Shown: positions 41,601 to 49,463, numbered from the stretch's first letter. The stretch is DNA of 64,000 nucleotides from Thermogutta terrifontis (GCF_002277955.1 NZ_CP018477.1:3617206-3681205), one strand, 5' to 3'. The notes: generated by a model not told the origin, from the sequence alone. Translations and numbers: made by a program.

Positions 41601-42663
41601 CGGCGACTACGAACAGAAACAGAACCTGGTCTATGATGGCAACCAGGTGGTGATGGACTTTCGGCGGACGGGCTCCGGGCTAGTTCAAACAGGTGATCTG
41701 GAGTGGCGTTACCTCTGGGGCCCGGCGGTCGATCAGATTTTGGCCGAGGAAAATGTTGACAACGGCAGTGATGAAACGGTACAGTGGACGCTGACGGACC
41801 ACCTGAACACGGTCCGGGACATCGCCAAGTACGATTCGGGCAGCGACATGACCACCGCGGTCAATCATCTCATCTATGATGCCTTCGGCAAGGTCACGTC
41901 GGAGAGTAATCCGGCGGTAGATAGTCTCTTCTTATTCACGGGTAGACCATTCGATAGTGACAGTCAAATTCAGAACAACCTCAACCGCTGGTACGATGCC
42001 CGCGTCGGCCGCTGGCTGAGCGAAGACCCGATCGGGTTTGCCGGCGGGGATGGGAATTTGTATCGGTATGTCTTCAACGGGGTGTTGCGATACCCAGATC
42101 CGGTTGGTCATTTCTGCGGTGAGTGTCAGCCGCCAATACCGAAGTATGCGAACCAATATAATAAACGGGTTGTGGATATTGCCGTTACCGCGGGCCAGAG
42201 CCCCTCACAAGAGAGAGCCGCAGAATCCATAGAGCGGAATCTCGAGGCACTGGGGTATATTCAGGCATTCGGCGATGTAGCAACGGCTGCTCTCCTCGGA
42301 ACCAAGGAGGCATTAGAAGCATTGGTAAACGCTATTGCAGAGACAGCTTCGTCTGCGTATTCCGGTGTAACGGGCGCTCCTAACCATGCGTACATAAAGC
42401 GCGGTTATATCGTTTGGCTCATTGTGGAGTTTGAATCTTGCGAACCTTGCTGCGTTTGGCCCATAGTCAAGGGCTATGAGTTCGTCACGCATCGGAGGGA
42501 AGTACCCATTCGCGCACCGGAGGGAGCAAACGATATTCCGGGATTCTACGGCTATCCCCCTTATGGCAGAGGACCAACATGGGAGGAGCTTCGTGATGCG
42601 ATTGAGCGTGTGCTGGGCCCTGGTCCCATTGACGAGTCTCGTGATTGGATGCGACCTTGGTAG
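35662..42663 (+). CDS. Giant Calx-beta/RHS-repeat protein with variable C-terminal tip
   Basis: 2,333 residues; AGGAGG (35649-35654) gives best spacing to the ATG at 35662, though 35656 is possible. Order: a basic N-terminus with LRVEELERRELLS, a variant of the planctomycete LEPR export motif; three Calx-beta-like domains (to about residue 470, ending in acidic IFDDD/IHDND turns); a linker; RHS/YD repeats (about 700-1980), many containing DPDGxGPL loops; a golvesin-like domain inserted near 1195-1340; the RHS core end (DPIGFAGGDGNLYRY). The last 190 residues are a unique tip with a hydrophobic middle and no recognised family. In RHS systems the repeats form a shell around a toxic tip. The tip-proximal core (41712-42072) is the segment repeated in all downstream cassettes. 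Confidence 0.9.
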   Translation: MRLGSLSEMGSKRESRQRWLGKTRQHQKQRHRALRVEELERRELLSVVANITVDQPSQVERLEGTSTFTITITDCPPNLTFGVVNFQVTGTADPNCDYQASGFLTCGYITFYGNGSQSATVTIENDPWREEDETITVRLTGGWWTDTSCCGTYPVTIGENSAATVTIFDDDQWNFYLTAVDNIGAETLQGKNNATFRITRSNLREPDLSYGIKVYYDISGTATQGEGVNDDYDPLPGVEGDGCWYSSTGYIIFPANSSQMASDIEVNVRDDAQNPRAEPLETVILTVARAEAVWEGGEYASYPVSRDSDTVYIHDNDWIIVRGGDAVEPIAPLPEPTTGMESEMHGHPGAFIIHLLEGNENFEDVAVSYSVGGTATIDDDPHWDNEPTPRNNRADADGFLTTGQGALSLSGQVTIPAGQNQYSISFVPWYDGFQNQNDGQNGNESTPPETVILTIFGNNVDQQRNSGTLLILEPIGDPKPCVDCCGKETGDPGVSCNVAAPTGGLGISNQGTRITYYAHFSSGQETVVAFSPLQLTNGQATLEFVEAKLVSFGSSNPDTTIWFDAADASALSTYAFAFPVDVSTLSTGAYPWTVQLIQHYSDNSTQTITLSGKKNVFNTLNSPMGPGWFPFGVARLIPDGPDVLLLRGGLQRFKPDGMGGWIPDLSDDTSAYTLTGNWYTGFTLRAKDGTVDYFNPAGLITRTVDPARNQTVYNYDDSNRLVSIDAPEGDTVYLYDEQTGWLSQAIRPDGVVSTYTHDAQGRIIQITKSDPDGNGPLPAPVTTFEYAGPNGLLSAVTFPDGSRETYEYDHALRLKKIIRADGSEETYVSFPAAVLVDLGSGEGTFDNPAALRDTAAIRVSSTVGGITTTSAVDMWGFPLESVDGEGHTTRYIRNAAGQVVQVIEPDPDGEGPLTPSVTSYEYDAKGNRIKMVLPDGGIRRWEYDPQWNVVTKYIDERGITTLYKIDPQTGYVLESRIVVGQVDSPGNGESDDVVTTYTYTDANDGTLIGLVKTETDPLGTVTHYQYNARGQVTQITYAVGTSEEASVSYEYDPNTGKLLAEVDELGRRTEYEYNALGQLIRKTLPDPDGDGPLTSPVYQYSYDAMGNLAAETDPLGNVTQYVYDARGRLIRTIQPDPDGENGPLASPVTQQFYDRAGRLSHVIDPVGTITEYAYDNADRQTAVYHGALLDNADANYAETGPTWTDRQTGYGDLSRIHPTVTGAPTASATWTFSHLLVGMEYEVYVTWEADPDNASDAPFAIFAGDTSGQPLASITVDQSQDPGQTGQFREFAGLTFRKLGSFTLTDPTLIVQLANNSATANKNVVADAVVVRLASPLSQTIYDNAGRVVGSLDALGRLTTYEYDAAGRQTKIIQPDPDGTGPLEAPVTQYVYTTGGQLVQVIDPLGRVTAYEYDALGRRSKVILPDPDGSGPLTSPETLYEYDKLGRLLKVSDPLGNVTEYEYDARGRQIRVTQPDPDGSGPLEAPVTQYTYDAAGQLLQVTDPLDRVTSYEYDGLGRQTKITQPDPDGEGEELAPWTVFTYDAAGRLLTQADRLGHTTTFTYDALGRLISQTDANGAETTYTYDAAGRRLSLTDPVGNTTTWTYDALGRAVAETNELDDTRYFVYDAAGYLLRQIDRLGRVRQFQYDNLGRNTAEIWYNNVQDADADQNRVGTISFTYDAAGQLLTASDWAAQYSYTYDDLGRTTRIDQTLVGLAPTITFTQQYDAAGRRTRLIASINSTRDFKNRYFYDNLGRMTDLTQGSQSGGNPVATKWVHFSYDTASQLTDLTRYADLAGTQLVAQSDYTYDEAGRLRGLSHFRGQTTFVEYTWNFDAANRMTQYINSVDGTADYTSDATGQLTAADYDYQSDESYQYDANGNRLTAGGSTYTTGTNNQLLSDGTYRYLYDAEGNRTHRFIDANQNGQLDAGDTDITQYTWDHRNRLTKVSHRPSYGAAVDWVIRYWYDYQNRMVRKLGDLNGDGDYEQKQNLVYDGNQVVMDFRRTGSGLVQTGDLEWRYLWGPAVDQILAEENVDNGSDETVQWTLTDHLNTVRDIAKYDSGSDMTTAVNHLIYDAFGKVTSESNPAVDSLFLFTGRPFDSDSQIQNNLNRWYDARVGRWLSEDPIGFAGGDGNLYRYVFNGVLRYPDPVGHFCGECQPPIPKYANQYNKRVVDIAVTAGQSPSQERAAESIERNLEALGYIQAFGDVATAALLGTKEALEALVNAIAETASSAYSGVTGAPNHAYIKRGYIVWLIVEFESCEPCCVWPIVKGYEFVTHRREVPIRAPEGANDIPGFYGYPPYGRGPTWEELRDAIERVLGPGPIDESRDWMRPW
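39742..40191 (+). repeat. Exact-period 150-nt tandem RHS repeats
   Basis: Three consecutive 150-nt units start at 39742, 39892 and 40042, each coding a 50-residue YD repeat (YEYDAxGRxxK...DPDGxGPL...VTQYxYD). DNA similarity between units is high, so slippage or unequal recombination could change the length. Less regular repeats extend on both sides. Confidence 0.85.
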
Positions 42664-43273
42664 GCGTGATCATGCAAAAGTGGAGCATACAGTGAGCATT
42701 TTGGACGGTATCCTTCGGGGTGAGTCCGTCTTTGATCCAGAGGTACTACCTGCGTGTTTCAGGGCTCGTGAGTCTCTTAAGGCCGGTGGCTCACAAGCCC
42801 TTCGACAGCCCATTGTTTTATGGGCAATCATGCGTCCCTCACGCGTTCTAAACTCCGATGATGTATTTTCCTTAGATATTGCATGGCTGACACTTGATGA
42901 TGCGAGTATCGCAGGCGTTTATTTTGTCTCTCGCTCTGAGTTAGATCCCAAAGTGGTGAAGAGTAGCATGCGGTTGGAGTGGGTGGATGCAGGCACGGCT
43001 TACTCGGTGAGATTTCACGAGAAGGGATCTTTTCGGGTAATCAAGGACCTCAGTGTTGAATCAGCCATGCGTCTGGGAGTCCTCTCGATCACTTTTGATG
43101 AGGAGGTCGCTAAACAGCTTCCTGAGGAACGGAGGGCAGCGACGGTTGTACTACCTCGCCAGTTCGAGCTCGATCAAAACCTCTATTTCGGCCTCTTGCT
43201 CAGCGATGATAGCCTTTCGGAGCCAATACGAATTCTGCGCCGCGATGTGCGTGACAAGAAACTTGCGCAATAG
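42596..43273 (+). CDS. Lipoprotein, candidate immunity protein for the resident RHS tip
   Basis: 225 residues. GGGAGGAG (42580-42587) precedes the ATG at 42596, which overlaps the RHS gene's last 68 nt in another frame. The N-terminus is a lipoprotein signal (MRLSVCWALVPLTSLVIGC, lipobox L-V-I-G-C). The rest is a mixed-fold soluble domain with no recognised family. Its position directly after the toxic tip and its overlap point to immunity, which for a lipoprotein would act in the periplasm or at the membrane. Function is inferred from place only. Confidence 0.65.
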   Translation: MRLSVCWALVPLTSLVIGCDLGRRDHAKVEHTVSILDGILRGESVFDPEVLPACFRARESLKAGGSQALRQPIVLWAIMRPSRVLNSDDVFSLDIAWLTLDDASIAGVYFVSRSELDPKVVKSSMRLEWVDAGTAYSVRFHEKGSFRVIKDLSVESAMRLGVLSITFDEEVAKQLPEERRAATVVLPRQFELDQNLYFGLLLSDDSLSEPIRILRRDVRDKKLAQ

Positions 43274-43340
43274 TGGCATGGCGACAGAGACAGATTTGCC
43301 TGACTGTCTGAAAGCGACCATGCACTTGATGTGACCAACT

Positions 43341-44210
43341 TTGGCCGAAAAGGCCGTTGACGGCGGCACACCCGACCTTGTACAGTGGACCCTCACGGAC
43401 CACTTGAACACGGTTCGGGACATTGCCAAGTACGATTCGGGCAGCGACATGACCACCGTGGTCAACCACCTCATCTACGACGCCTTCGGCAAGGTGACGT
43501 CGGAGAGTAATGCGGCGGTGGACTCATTGTTCCTCTTCACCGCGCGACCCTTCGACACCGACACCGGATTGCAGAACAACCTCAACCGCTGGTATGATGC
43601 CCACGTCGGCCGCTGGCTGAGCGAGGACCCGATTGGCTTTGCCAGTGGGGACGCGAATTTGTATCGGTATGGGGGGAACGTGCCCCAAAGGCTGGCCGAC
43701 CCGGATGGTCTTAAAGCGATCCCCTCCGGCGTGAAATATTGCACGGGGTTCATTAAGGGTGATCCCCTCTGGGGGCGTGTTCCAAGCCATTGGTTCATTA
43801 CAATCGATGGCCAAGGGTGGGGATTCTTCGAAGAGCGGCTGAATGTTGTCGGCCAGGGAGACATACGTGACAATGACCTGGAAGTTTATCCGGAGGCAGA
43901 CCCAGCAACCATCGCCCACGGGCATGGCTATTCGGTGTGTGTGGAGGTTATGATCTTTGACGAGTGTTATGACAAGGCAGCGTTTCAGCAAGGGGTCAGA
44001 GAGTTTGTTAGCCAAACCAAGAGTACTCCAGGCAGATATATCGCCGGGGTGCGCGATTGCAGGTGGTTCGCAAGGTCGGCGATCACCGCCGGCCTTCTGA
44101 AGGGGAGGCGGAAGGACCTCTCCTTTTGGAATTGCATAAAGTGTTCCTTCGTATACCAAGCCGACCTTGAGCTATGGGCAGGCATACGGTCAGGCCGACG
44201 AGGAGACTGA
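43341..44210 (+). CDS. Orphan RHS tip cassette 1 (papain-fold-like tip?)
   Basis: About 112 residues repeat the RHS core (QWTLTDHLNTVRDIAKYDSG ... FASGDANLYRYGGN), then a unique tip of about 170 residues begins after DPDGLK. No convincing start: the first possible codon is TTG at 43341, inside core sequence, so it is probably silent unless recombined. The tip has SHWFITIDGQGWGF, then much later DCRWFARSAITAG. A histidine before a D-C-x-W-F segment resembles a circularly permuted NlpC/P60-type cysteine peptidase or LRAT-like fold. That call is tentative. The candidate immunity gene is at 44468. Confidence 0.7.
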   Translation: MAEKAVDGGTPDLVQWTLTDHLNTVRDIAKYDSGSDMTTVVNHLIYDAFGKVTSESNAAVDSLFLFTARPFDTDTGLQNNLNRWYDAHVGRWLSEDPIGFASGDANLYRYGGNVPQRLADPDGLKAIPSGVKYCTGFIKGDPLWGRVPSHWFITIDGQGWGFFEERLNVVGQGDIRDNDLEVYPEADPATIAHGHGYSVCVEVMIFDECYDKAAFQQGVREFVSQTKSTPGRYIAGVRDCRWFARSAITAGLLKGRRKDLSFWNCIKCSFVYQADLELWAGIRSGRRGD

Positions 44211-44467
44211 ACAAAACCTTTGTAAGGCCCATCGCGTCGTGTTATCGTGGCCATAGCGCAATGCATCAGAGCGCGATTCATGAGCAGCAGTCGCCTTCGA
44301 CGCGGACTTACGCTGGTCCCCTGGGCCACGCCAGGTCGGGGAGCTTAGCGTGTGTAAACCACGCCCCCGGTAAGCGGTGAAACGGCCAATTGACGGAGGT
44401 GTCTGTATTCATTTAGGCGTGTTGTGGATGGCGAGTTCTTCTTGACAAGGCGCGAGGGAGAAATGCC

Positions 44468-44806
44468 ATGGCGCATATGTCGCGGGTGATTTGTGCACTC
44501 TGCATCATTTGGTTGGTCGTGGTTAGCTTCATCGCGTATAGCGAGTCTCTCTCTCGTGCGCAGCTACAGGCCAGGTATTCCGCGTCGGCCGAGATTTGCG
44601 GGAAAGAGCTTGACCAAATCGCCAAATTCCACATCCGATACCTTTCTGCAAATGGGATTGCTGCCATTGACTATCTTGAGGCTGTTGAGGTCGCCTCTCG
44701 TGAAACGGGACACTTGCGCGACTACTTGGAACATTGTCGGAAAGCGGTCCGGCAACAGTGGGATACCGGAGCCTTTCAGGGCGATCAGCAAGGGGGACAA
44801 AAGTAG
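44468..44806 (+). CDS. Membrane-anchored small protein, candidate immunity 1
   Basis: 112 residues. An N-terminal hydrophobic helix (residues 5-23) is followed by a helical, charged domain (AEICGKELDQIAKFHIRYL...RETGHLRDYLEHCRKAVRQQW). gggag lies before the ATG. It would sit in the periplasm attached to the membrane. No family is recognised. It follows cassette 1 and precedes cassette 2, the position of an immunity gene. Confidence 0.55.
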   Translation: MAHMSRVICALCIIWLVVVSFIAYSESLSRAQLQARYSASAEICGKELDQIAKFHIRYLSANGIAAIDYLEAVEVASRETGHLRDYLEHCRKAVRQQWDTGAFQGDQQGGQK

Positions 44807-44864
44807 CCCCCGTAGGGTAGATTGAGCCGGAGGCGAAAACCCGCCCGTTTGGTCAGGTGATGGT

Positions 44865-45737
44865 TTGATGATGGTTGGTCTTCGGTGCGCTCGACCCGCC
44901 AGGCTGGGCCTCTGGGGCCCGGCGGTGGACCAGATTTTGGCCGAGGAGGCGGTTGACGGCGGCACGGCAGACCTCGTACAGTGGACCCTGACGGACCACC
45001 TGAACACGGTCCGGGACATCGCGAAGTACGATCCGGGCAGCGACATGACCACCGTGGTCAATCACCTCATCTACAACGCCTTCGGCAAGGTGACGTCGGA
45101 GAGTAATCCGGCGGTGGATAGTCTCTTCTTATTCACGGGTAGACCGTTCGATAGTGACACCCAACTTCAGAACAACCTCAACCGCTGGTATGACTTTCGC
45201 GTCGGCCGCTGGCTGAGCGAGGACCCAATCGGGTTCGCCGGCGGGGATGGGAATTTGTATCGGTATGTGGGGAATAGAAGCTTAACAGCCGTTGACCCGG
45301 AAGGGTTAACGCTATGGTATCGAGGTACGCTGACATACCGAGTGATCCAGCCCATAAGAACGATAAGTGTGGTTCTTCCGGCGAAGGGCTCCTCTGGCCT
45401 CTCGAAGGAGAGAATACAGAAGCTCGTCGAGGATGCAACCCGAGAATGGGCAAAAAACGACGGAAAAATTATTTTCCACATCGATAAACGATGTCCGGCC
45501 GGCACGATACCTGGGCCTGGTCAACGTATCCGGGTTGCACAACAATTTGAGGGCGAGCTCCGGATTTTCGTAAAGCTGAGCCGTCGATTCTTTGGGTTAT
45601 TTGGGGATTGGACTGCCGTGATTGTGACTGATCCACGCAAGGAAGACGATCAGTGGTCTTTGGGTACGGTGTTATTTCTAGCTGTTTATCAAAAAGAATT
45701 CTACGGCGAATGTGGACCGTGTTGCGAGAAAACCTAG
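44865..45737 (+). CDS. Orphan RHS tip cassette 2
   Basis: It carries one of the longest core blocks (44910-45275), starting at LWGPAVDQILAEE exactly as in the resident gene and ending at NLYRYVGN. The unique tip (about 155 residues after DPEGL) has a beta-rich start (TLWYRGTLTYRV), a helix (KERIQKLVEDATREWAKNDG), a hydrophobic strand pair, and ends with Cys-rich CGPCCEKT. No known toxin family is recognised. Codons before the block (MMMVGLRCARPARLG) have no ribosome-binding site. The block's length makes it a good recombination donor. The following two genes are the candidate immunity partners. Confidence 0.72.
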   Translation: MMMVGLRCARPARLGLWGPAVDQILAEEAVDGGTADLVQWTLTDHLNTVRDIAKYDPGSDMTTVVNHLIYNAFGKVTSESNPAVDSLFLFTGRPFDSDTQLQNNLNRWYDFRVGRWLSEDPIGFAGGDGNLYRYVGNRSLTAVDPEGLTLWYRGTLTYRVIQPIRTISVVLPAKGSSGLSKERIQKLVEDATREWAKNDGKIIFHIDKRCPAGTIPGPGQRIRVAQQFEGELRIFVKLSRRFFGLFGDWTAVIVTDPRKEDDQWSLGTVLFLAVYQKEFYGECGPCCEKT

Positions 45738-45822
45738 GCTCGTGGTAGGATGGCCGTTTTTTGCCGTTTAGTCGTTGACATCTGAAGTTCAGGAAGATTT
45801 GAAGGAAGAGAATTGCGATCCC

Positions 45823-46866
45823 ATGTGCACACGGACTGGAAAGGGATTTTTAGGGATTACACTCTCTGTCGGATTCATCGCTTGCATGGGTTGCGGCTGC
45901 TTGCGATGTGACGACGGCGAGTATGAACGGACTGGCACGATACCGCTGGCGATTCCGGAAAGAGGTAAGTCCGCACATTGGCTTCTTGTCAATGCCTATT
46001 CCGATGAGGACATCGCGAAGGCGGTGGAGGGCCGGTCACACATCCGTGCTTTGCTCATCGACATCGGCCCTGATGTTCTACGAACCTTGCGAGACGATAA
46101 GCCCACAGTTAGCGATGAAGGACTGGCGATTGTCACAAAACTTCCAGATCTGGAATCCCTATGTATAACGGGGAAAGGGGAGTTGACCGGTGACTTTCTG
46201 GCGTACGTCTCTGCTTTATGTAATCTGCAGGTACTCGATCTCAGTGGTTTTCCAGCCATTACTGATGAATCTCTTGCACATTTGAAAGAATTGCACGGGC
46301 TCCGTGTTCTTTCCATGCGGAATTGCGGCGTTCACGGCCCCGGGTTAGCACACTTGGTGACGTTACCGGCTTTGGAATCGCTTGATCTCTCAGGGAATCC
46401 GCTGGACGATCTGAACAAATCCGAACTTAGTAGGTTTCAGAGCTTGCAGGCTCTTTTTTTGGACGACACGCCCGTGCGTGATGCGGACTTGCGGCATATC
46501 GCTCGCCTTGAGCGGCTTCGCGCGTTGGGACTCGGAAATACTGGCATTAGTAACCAAGGCTTGCGATATATAGCGAATTTGAAAGATCTGGAATTTTTAA
46601 ATTTATCCGGCACAGGCATAACGGATGAGGGCTTGCATTGGTTAAGCAAACTCGCAACCCTTCAGAAGTTAGATTTGAGCGCTACGCGTATATCTGACAA
46701 CGGAATTCCGCAGCTTACTAGCCTGAGAAACTTACAATCCCTCGATTTGCGAGGGACTGAGGTCACCGATTTCGGGCGTAAACAGCTTAAGCGGATAGCT
46801 GAATTTAGGACCGTGGAGTTAGACATGCCGGTTTTTTGGATGGCCGCAGAAGAACTATCCGAGTAG
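45823..46866 (+). CDS. Leucine-rich-repeat lipoprotein in the tip array
   Basis: 347 residues. A lipoprotein-like leader (GFLGITLSVGFIACMGCGC) is followed by about ten 24-residue LRRs of the planctomycete type (LPALESLDLSGNPL; LEFLNLSGTGITDEGLHWL; LQKLDLSATRISDNGIPQL). The ATG at 45823 was chosen because the signal begins there. LRRs bind proteins, so this may bind and neutralise tip 2, or be unrelated cargo. Base composition is clearly more AT-rich than the RHS core. Confidence 0.75.
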   Translation: MCTRTGKGFLGITLSVGFIACMGCGCLRCDDGEYERTGTIPLAIPERGKSAHWLLVNAYSDEDIAKAVEGRSHIRALLIDIGPDVLRTLRDDKPTVSDEGLAIVTKLPDLESLCITGKGELTGDFLAYVSALCNLQVLDLSGFPAITDESLAHLKELHGLRVLSMRNCGVHGPGLAHLVTLPALESLDLSGNPLDDLNKSELSRFQSLQALFLDDTPVRDADLRHIARLERLRALGLGNTGISNQGLRYIANLKDLEFLNLSGTGITDEGLHWLSKLATLQKLDLSATRISDNGIPQLTSLRNLQSLDLRGTEVTDFGRKQLKRIAEFRTVELDMPVFWMAAEELSE

Positions 46867-46961
46867 TGTGTGTCAACAACTCGCTTATTCGGCACTCTTC
46901 AATAGATGCCAAAGAGCTGGGGCAGTTGGGAATGTTTGTGTTTCGAAGAAGTGAGGTGTGA

Positions 46962-47600
46962 ATGAGCAATACGGCAGTCAAGCGCGTCTTACTGGGCGTA
47001 ATCATTGCAGCACCTGTAGGGGGTGTTGTCATTGGGGTCGCCGTTTTTTACCCACGGGCCGTGAGCACTACTTACGATATAGCCCCGTTTCCGGCGCCCG
47101 CCCTTACGCAGGAAGAACAAGAAGAACTGTTAGAGACGCTAGGTAGTGCGGCGTTTCGTCAAGACATCGTATCGCGATCAGGCAGAACCGTTGCGCGCGT
47201 CGACGCACAATTAACTCGTTGGCATCTATTCAGCACGGGAACGACCCTCCTTCTGGAGATTCAGGCGCGTCCTTTAAACCTATTCGAAAGTTATGCATTG
47301 AATCGATTGGTTCACGAATTCCAAGAGGAATGTAGGATGGCTATTGCGCTTACACTTCTTCGAAAGCATCTGCGCAATGGGCAAAGTGTCATCCTGTGGG
47401 ATAGCGAAAGGAAGCCACTTGTGGAAATGGTGTATTGCACCGTAAAAGGGGAAAAGTTTCACTCGCCCGTGGTGATTAGCTGGGATGCGTCTCGAATTCC
47501 GAAGACTCGCGCTGTCCGCCAGATCATAATGGATATTGAGGATGAGTATCCAGGTTATTACTTAGATGTCATCATGGACAACTTGGTGACCACCGCATAA
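46962..47600 (+). CDS. Membrane-anchored protein, candidate immunity 2
   Basis: 212 residues. One N-terminal hydrophobic helix (residues 8-30), then a soluble domain with an alpha/beta pattern (RVDAQLTRWHLFSTGTTLLLEI; DSERKPLVEMVYCTV). gaggtgtga precedes the ATG. No family is recognised. It is the last gene before cassette 3, so it may belong to the cassette 2 module along with the LRR gene. Confidence 0.55.
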   Translation: MSNTAVKRVLLGVIIAAPVGGVVIGVAVFYPRAVSTTYDIAPFPAPALTQEEQEELLETLGSAAFRQDIVSRSGRTVARVDAQLTRWHLFSTGTTLLLEIQARPLNLFESYALNRLVHEFQEECRMAIALTLLRKHLRNGQSVILWDSERKPLVEMVYCTVKGEKFHSPVVISWDASRIPKTRAVRQIIMDIEDEYPGYYLDVIMDNLVTTA

Positions 47601-47662
47601 CACACCGGTTACATGTGGACTAATCCCTCATTCGACATAAGCTACAGGAAGGTACGTCAACC

Positions 47663-48427
47663 GTGGATATGGGGGAGATGACCTCCTTGATGATAGAACC
47701 GCTGAGGGAATCGTTGGGGCATGTTCGATCAACTCTGACCGACCACGTTGAATACCGTGCCGGACATTGCGATCTTCGACCCGCTGACGGTTTCCGGCGT
47801 GGTCGCAAGACCCGACAACCCAGATGTGGCGGAGGCAAGGGGGCGACGATCGTGGTCAATCACCTCATTTATGACGCTTTTGGCCGAGTCACGTCGGAGA
47901 CTAATCCGACCAAAGAGGGTGCCCTGTTATTCGAAGTGGGACCATTGTTAGTCAGGAATAGTCTCTTCTTATTCACGGCTAGATCATGTGATAGTGATCC
48001 TCAACTTCAAAGGCCGTTCGATAGTGACACCCAACTTCAAAACAACCTCAACCGCTGGTACGATGCTTCAGTCGGCCGCTGGCTGAGCGAGGACCCGATC
48101 GGCTTCGCTGGTGGTGACGGGAATTTGTATCGGTATGTGGAGAATACCGCGCACACAGAGAAAGACCCGAACGGGCTTTGGCCATATTTCAAGCCAAAAA
48201 CGTATGGCGATTGTATAAAGGACGTGGAGGTAACCTATCAGGGCTGTCGAAAGCGTGCTGCAGTGGTCTGCGAACTTTATGCACGTTTGGTATCCGGAGG
48301 GGGGTTAGGTAACGAACCTATCCGAAGGCAGATATTCTTGACTTGCGTATTGGCTTACGATTTTGCGTGCCAAGCTGATCGCAACCTCGGATGGTACTTA
48401 TGTAGGCGTTGGTTTTGTGAGACCTGA
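47663..48427 (+). CDS. Orphan RHS tip cassette 3, frame-disrupted
   Basis: The recognisable core begins with a diverged ctgaccgaccac stretch (about 47739), then a 50-bp insertion that shifts the frame before VVNHLIYDAFG (47851). A further in-frame insert (KEGALLFEVGPLLV) and a short internal duplication (DSDPQLQ, then DSDTQLQ) follow. The core ends near 48145. The tip (about 85 residues after DPNGL) is Cys-rich: YGDCIKDVEV, YQGCRKRAAVVCELY, LTCVLAYDFACQ and CRRWFCET, eight cysteines suited to disulphides in the periplasm. No family is recognised. Confidence 0.65.
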   Translation: MDMGEMTSLMIEPLRESLGHVRSTLTDHVEYRAGHCDLRPADGFRRGRKTRQPRCGGGKGATIVVNHLIYDAFGRVTSETNPTKEGALLFEVGPLLVRNSLFLFTARSCDSDPQLQRPFDSDTQLQNNLNRWYDASVGRWLSEDPIGFAGGDGNLYRYVENTAHTEKDPNGLWPYFKPKTYGDCIKDVEVTYQGCRKRAAVVCELYARLVSGGGLGNEPIRRQIFLTCVLAYDFACQADRNLGWYLCRRWFCET

Positions 48428-48512
48428 CTGAACACGCATTCACGGATAGTACCAATCGAAAGGAATTTGCCACTCAATCCAAGGAACCCTAGAATAAACA
48501 GCGACTTTAGCA

Positions 48513-48734
48513 ATGCAAGATAATAAGGTAGAGACGTTCAAAAGAATAGTAGCGTTCCCTCTACGCGCCGGTTTGTTCCGGGTATGCCCCCGGTGCGCTA
48601 AATGGTTTGCTTTACGGAAAGTAAAACGACTGCGAATGTGTTCTCGCTACGTCGTTTTTTATCGATGCAGGTTTTGCCACGAAGTGGTGTCATTTGATTG
48701 GCCGCGTCTACGCGGTAGCTTTGTGGTGCACTAA
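48513..48734 (+). CDS. Small zinc-ribbon-like protein, candidate immunity 3
   Basis: 73 residues, basic, with two CxxC pairs (CPRC and CRFC) about 24 residues apart. The pattern fits a zinc ribbon. No clear ribosome-binding site. It follows cassette 3 and ends 13 nt before cassette 4. It may be an immunity protein or a nucleic-acid-binding remnant. Confidence 0.5.
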   Translation: MQDNKVETFKRIVAFPLRAGLFRVCPRCAKWFALRKVKRLRMCSRYVVFYRCRFCHEVVSFDWPRLRGSFVVH

Positions 48735-48746
48735 AAGGCGCTCGTC

Positions 48747-49436
48747 ATGTCCGAGCGATTTGGATCGGAAAGTGGCGTGGATCGCTTTGTTCGGGAACGA
48801 GATTGCGCCGTGGTCAACCACCTCATCTACGACGCCTTCGGCAAGCTGACGTCGGAGACCAATCCGGCGGTGGATAGTCTCTTTTTATTCACGGGTAGAC
48901 CGTTCGATAGTGATACCCAACTTCAAAACAACCTCAACCGCTGGTACGATGCTTCGGTCGGCCGTTGGCTGAGCGAGGACCCGATCGGCTTCGCCGCCGG
49001 CGACGGGAATTTGTATCGGTATGTTAAAAATGATCCGTTGGAGGCCCTTGACCCCGACGGCAAGGTCGTTCGCGGGGTGATTATTGGCGGTGGCTTTAGC
49101 TTCGCAGTTGGCGGATGTCTGTATGTTTATTCTGTCTCCGACCACTTAGGCAATGCGGCGGTGATTCTTGCGCCTCGCTTGGCAGTCGGGGTAGAGGTGA
49201 GTATTGGTGCGCAAGGATTTATAAGCCAGGGTACAGTTCCGGAGTTTTTAAAAGGGTTTTCAGTCGACATCTCTGGGGGCGTGGGCATTATCGGGGGACA
49301 GGTTGGGTTAAATCCCCAGGCAGGCTGGGCGGGCGGTGCGGGGATTTCCGTCCCGTGGGTACCGCATTGGATCTTCAAAGTAGGCCTAAGTGGAGGTGTA
49401 ACACCCGTCGTTCATGTCATTTGGAAGAATTTCTAG
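48747..49436 (+). CDS. Orphan RHS tip cassette 4, glycine-rich hydrophobic tip
   Basis: It starts with an ATG that may be functional (48747, after aaaaggcg) and 20 unique residues, then joins the core late, at VVNHLIYDAFG (about 48807), ending near 49023. The tip (about 130 residues after DPDGK) is rich in Gly, Val and Ile with alternating polar/apolar residues (AGISVPWVPHWIFKVGLSGG; GIIGGQVGLNPQAGWAG), as in membrane-inserting beta structures. Pore formation is possible but unproven. The adjacent gene is a polytopic membrane protein, which fits immunity against a membrane-acting toxin. Confidence 0.68.
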   Translation: MSERFGSESGVDRFVRERDCAVVNHLIYDAFGKLTSETNPAVDSLFLFTGRPFDSDTQLQNNLNRWYDASVGRWLSEDPIGFAAGDGNLYRYVKNDPLEALDPDGKVVRGVIIGGGFSFAVGGCLYVYSVSDHLGNAAVILAPRLAVGVEVSIGAQGFISQGTVPEFLKGFSVDISGGVGIIGGQVGLNPQAGWAGGAGISVPWVPHWIFKVGLSGGVTPVVHVIWKNF

Positions 49437-49463
49437 CCTCGCACGTTGACCGTAGGGTGTAGA

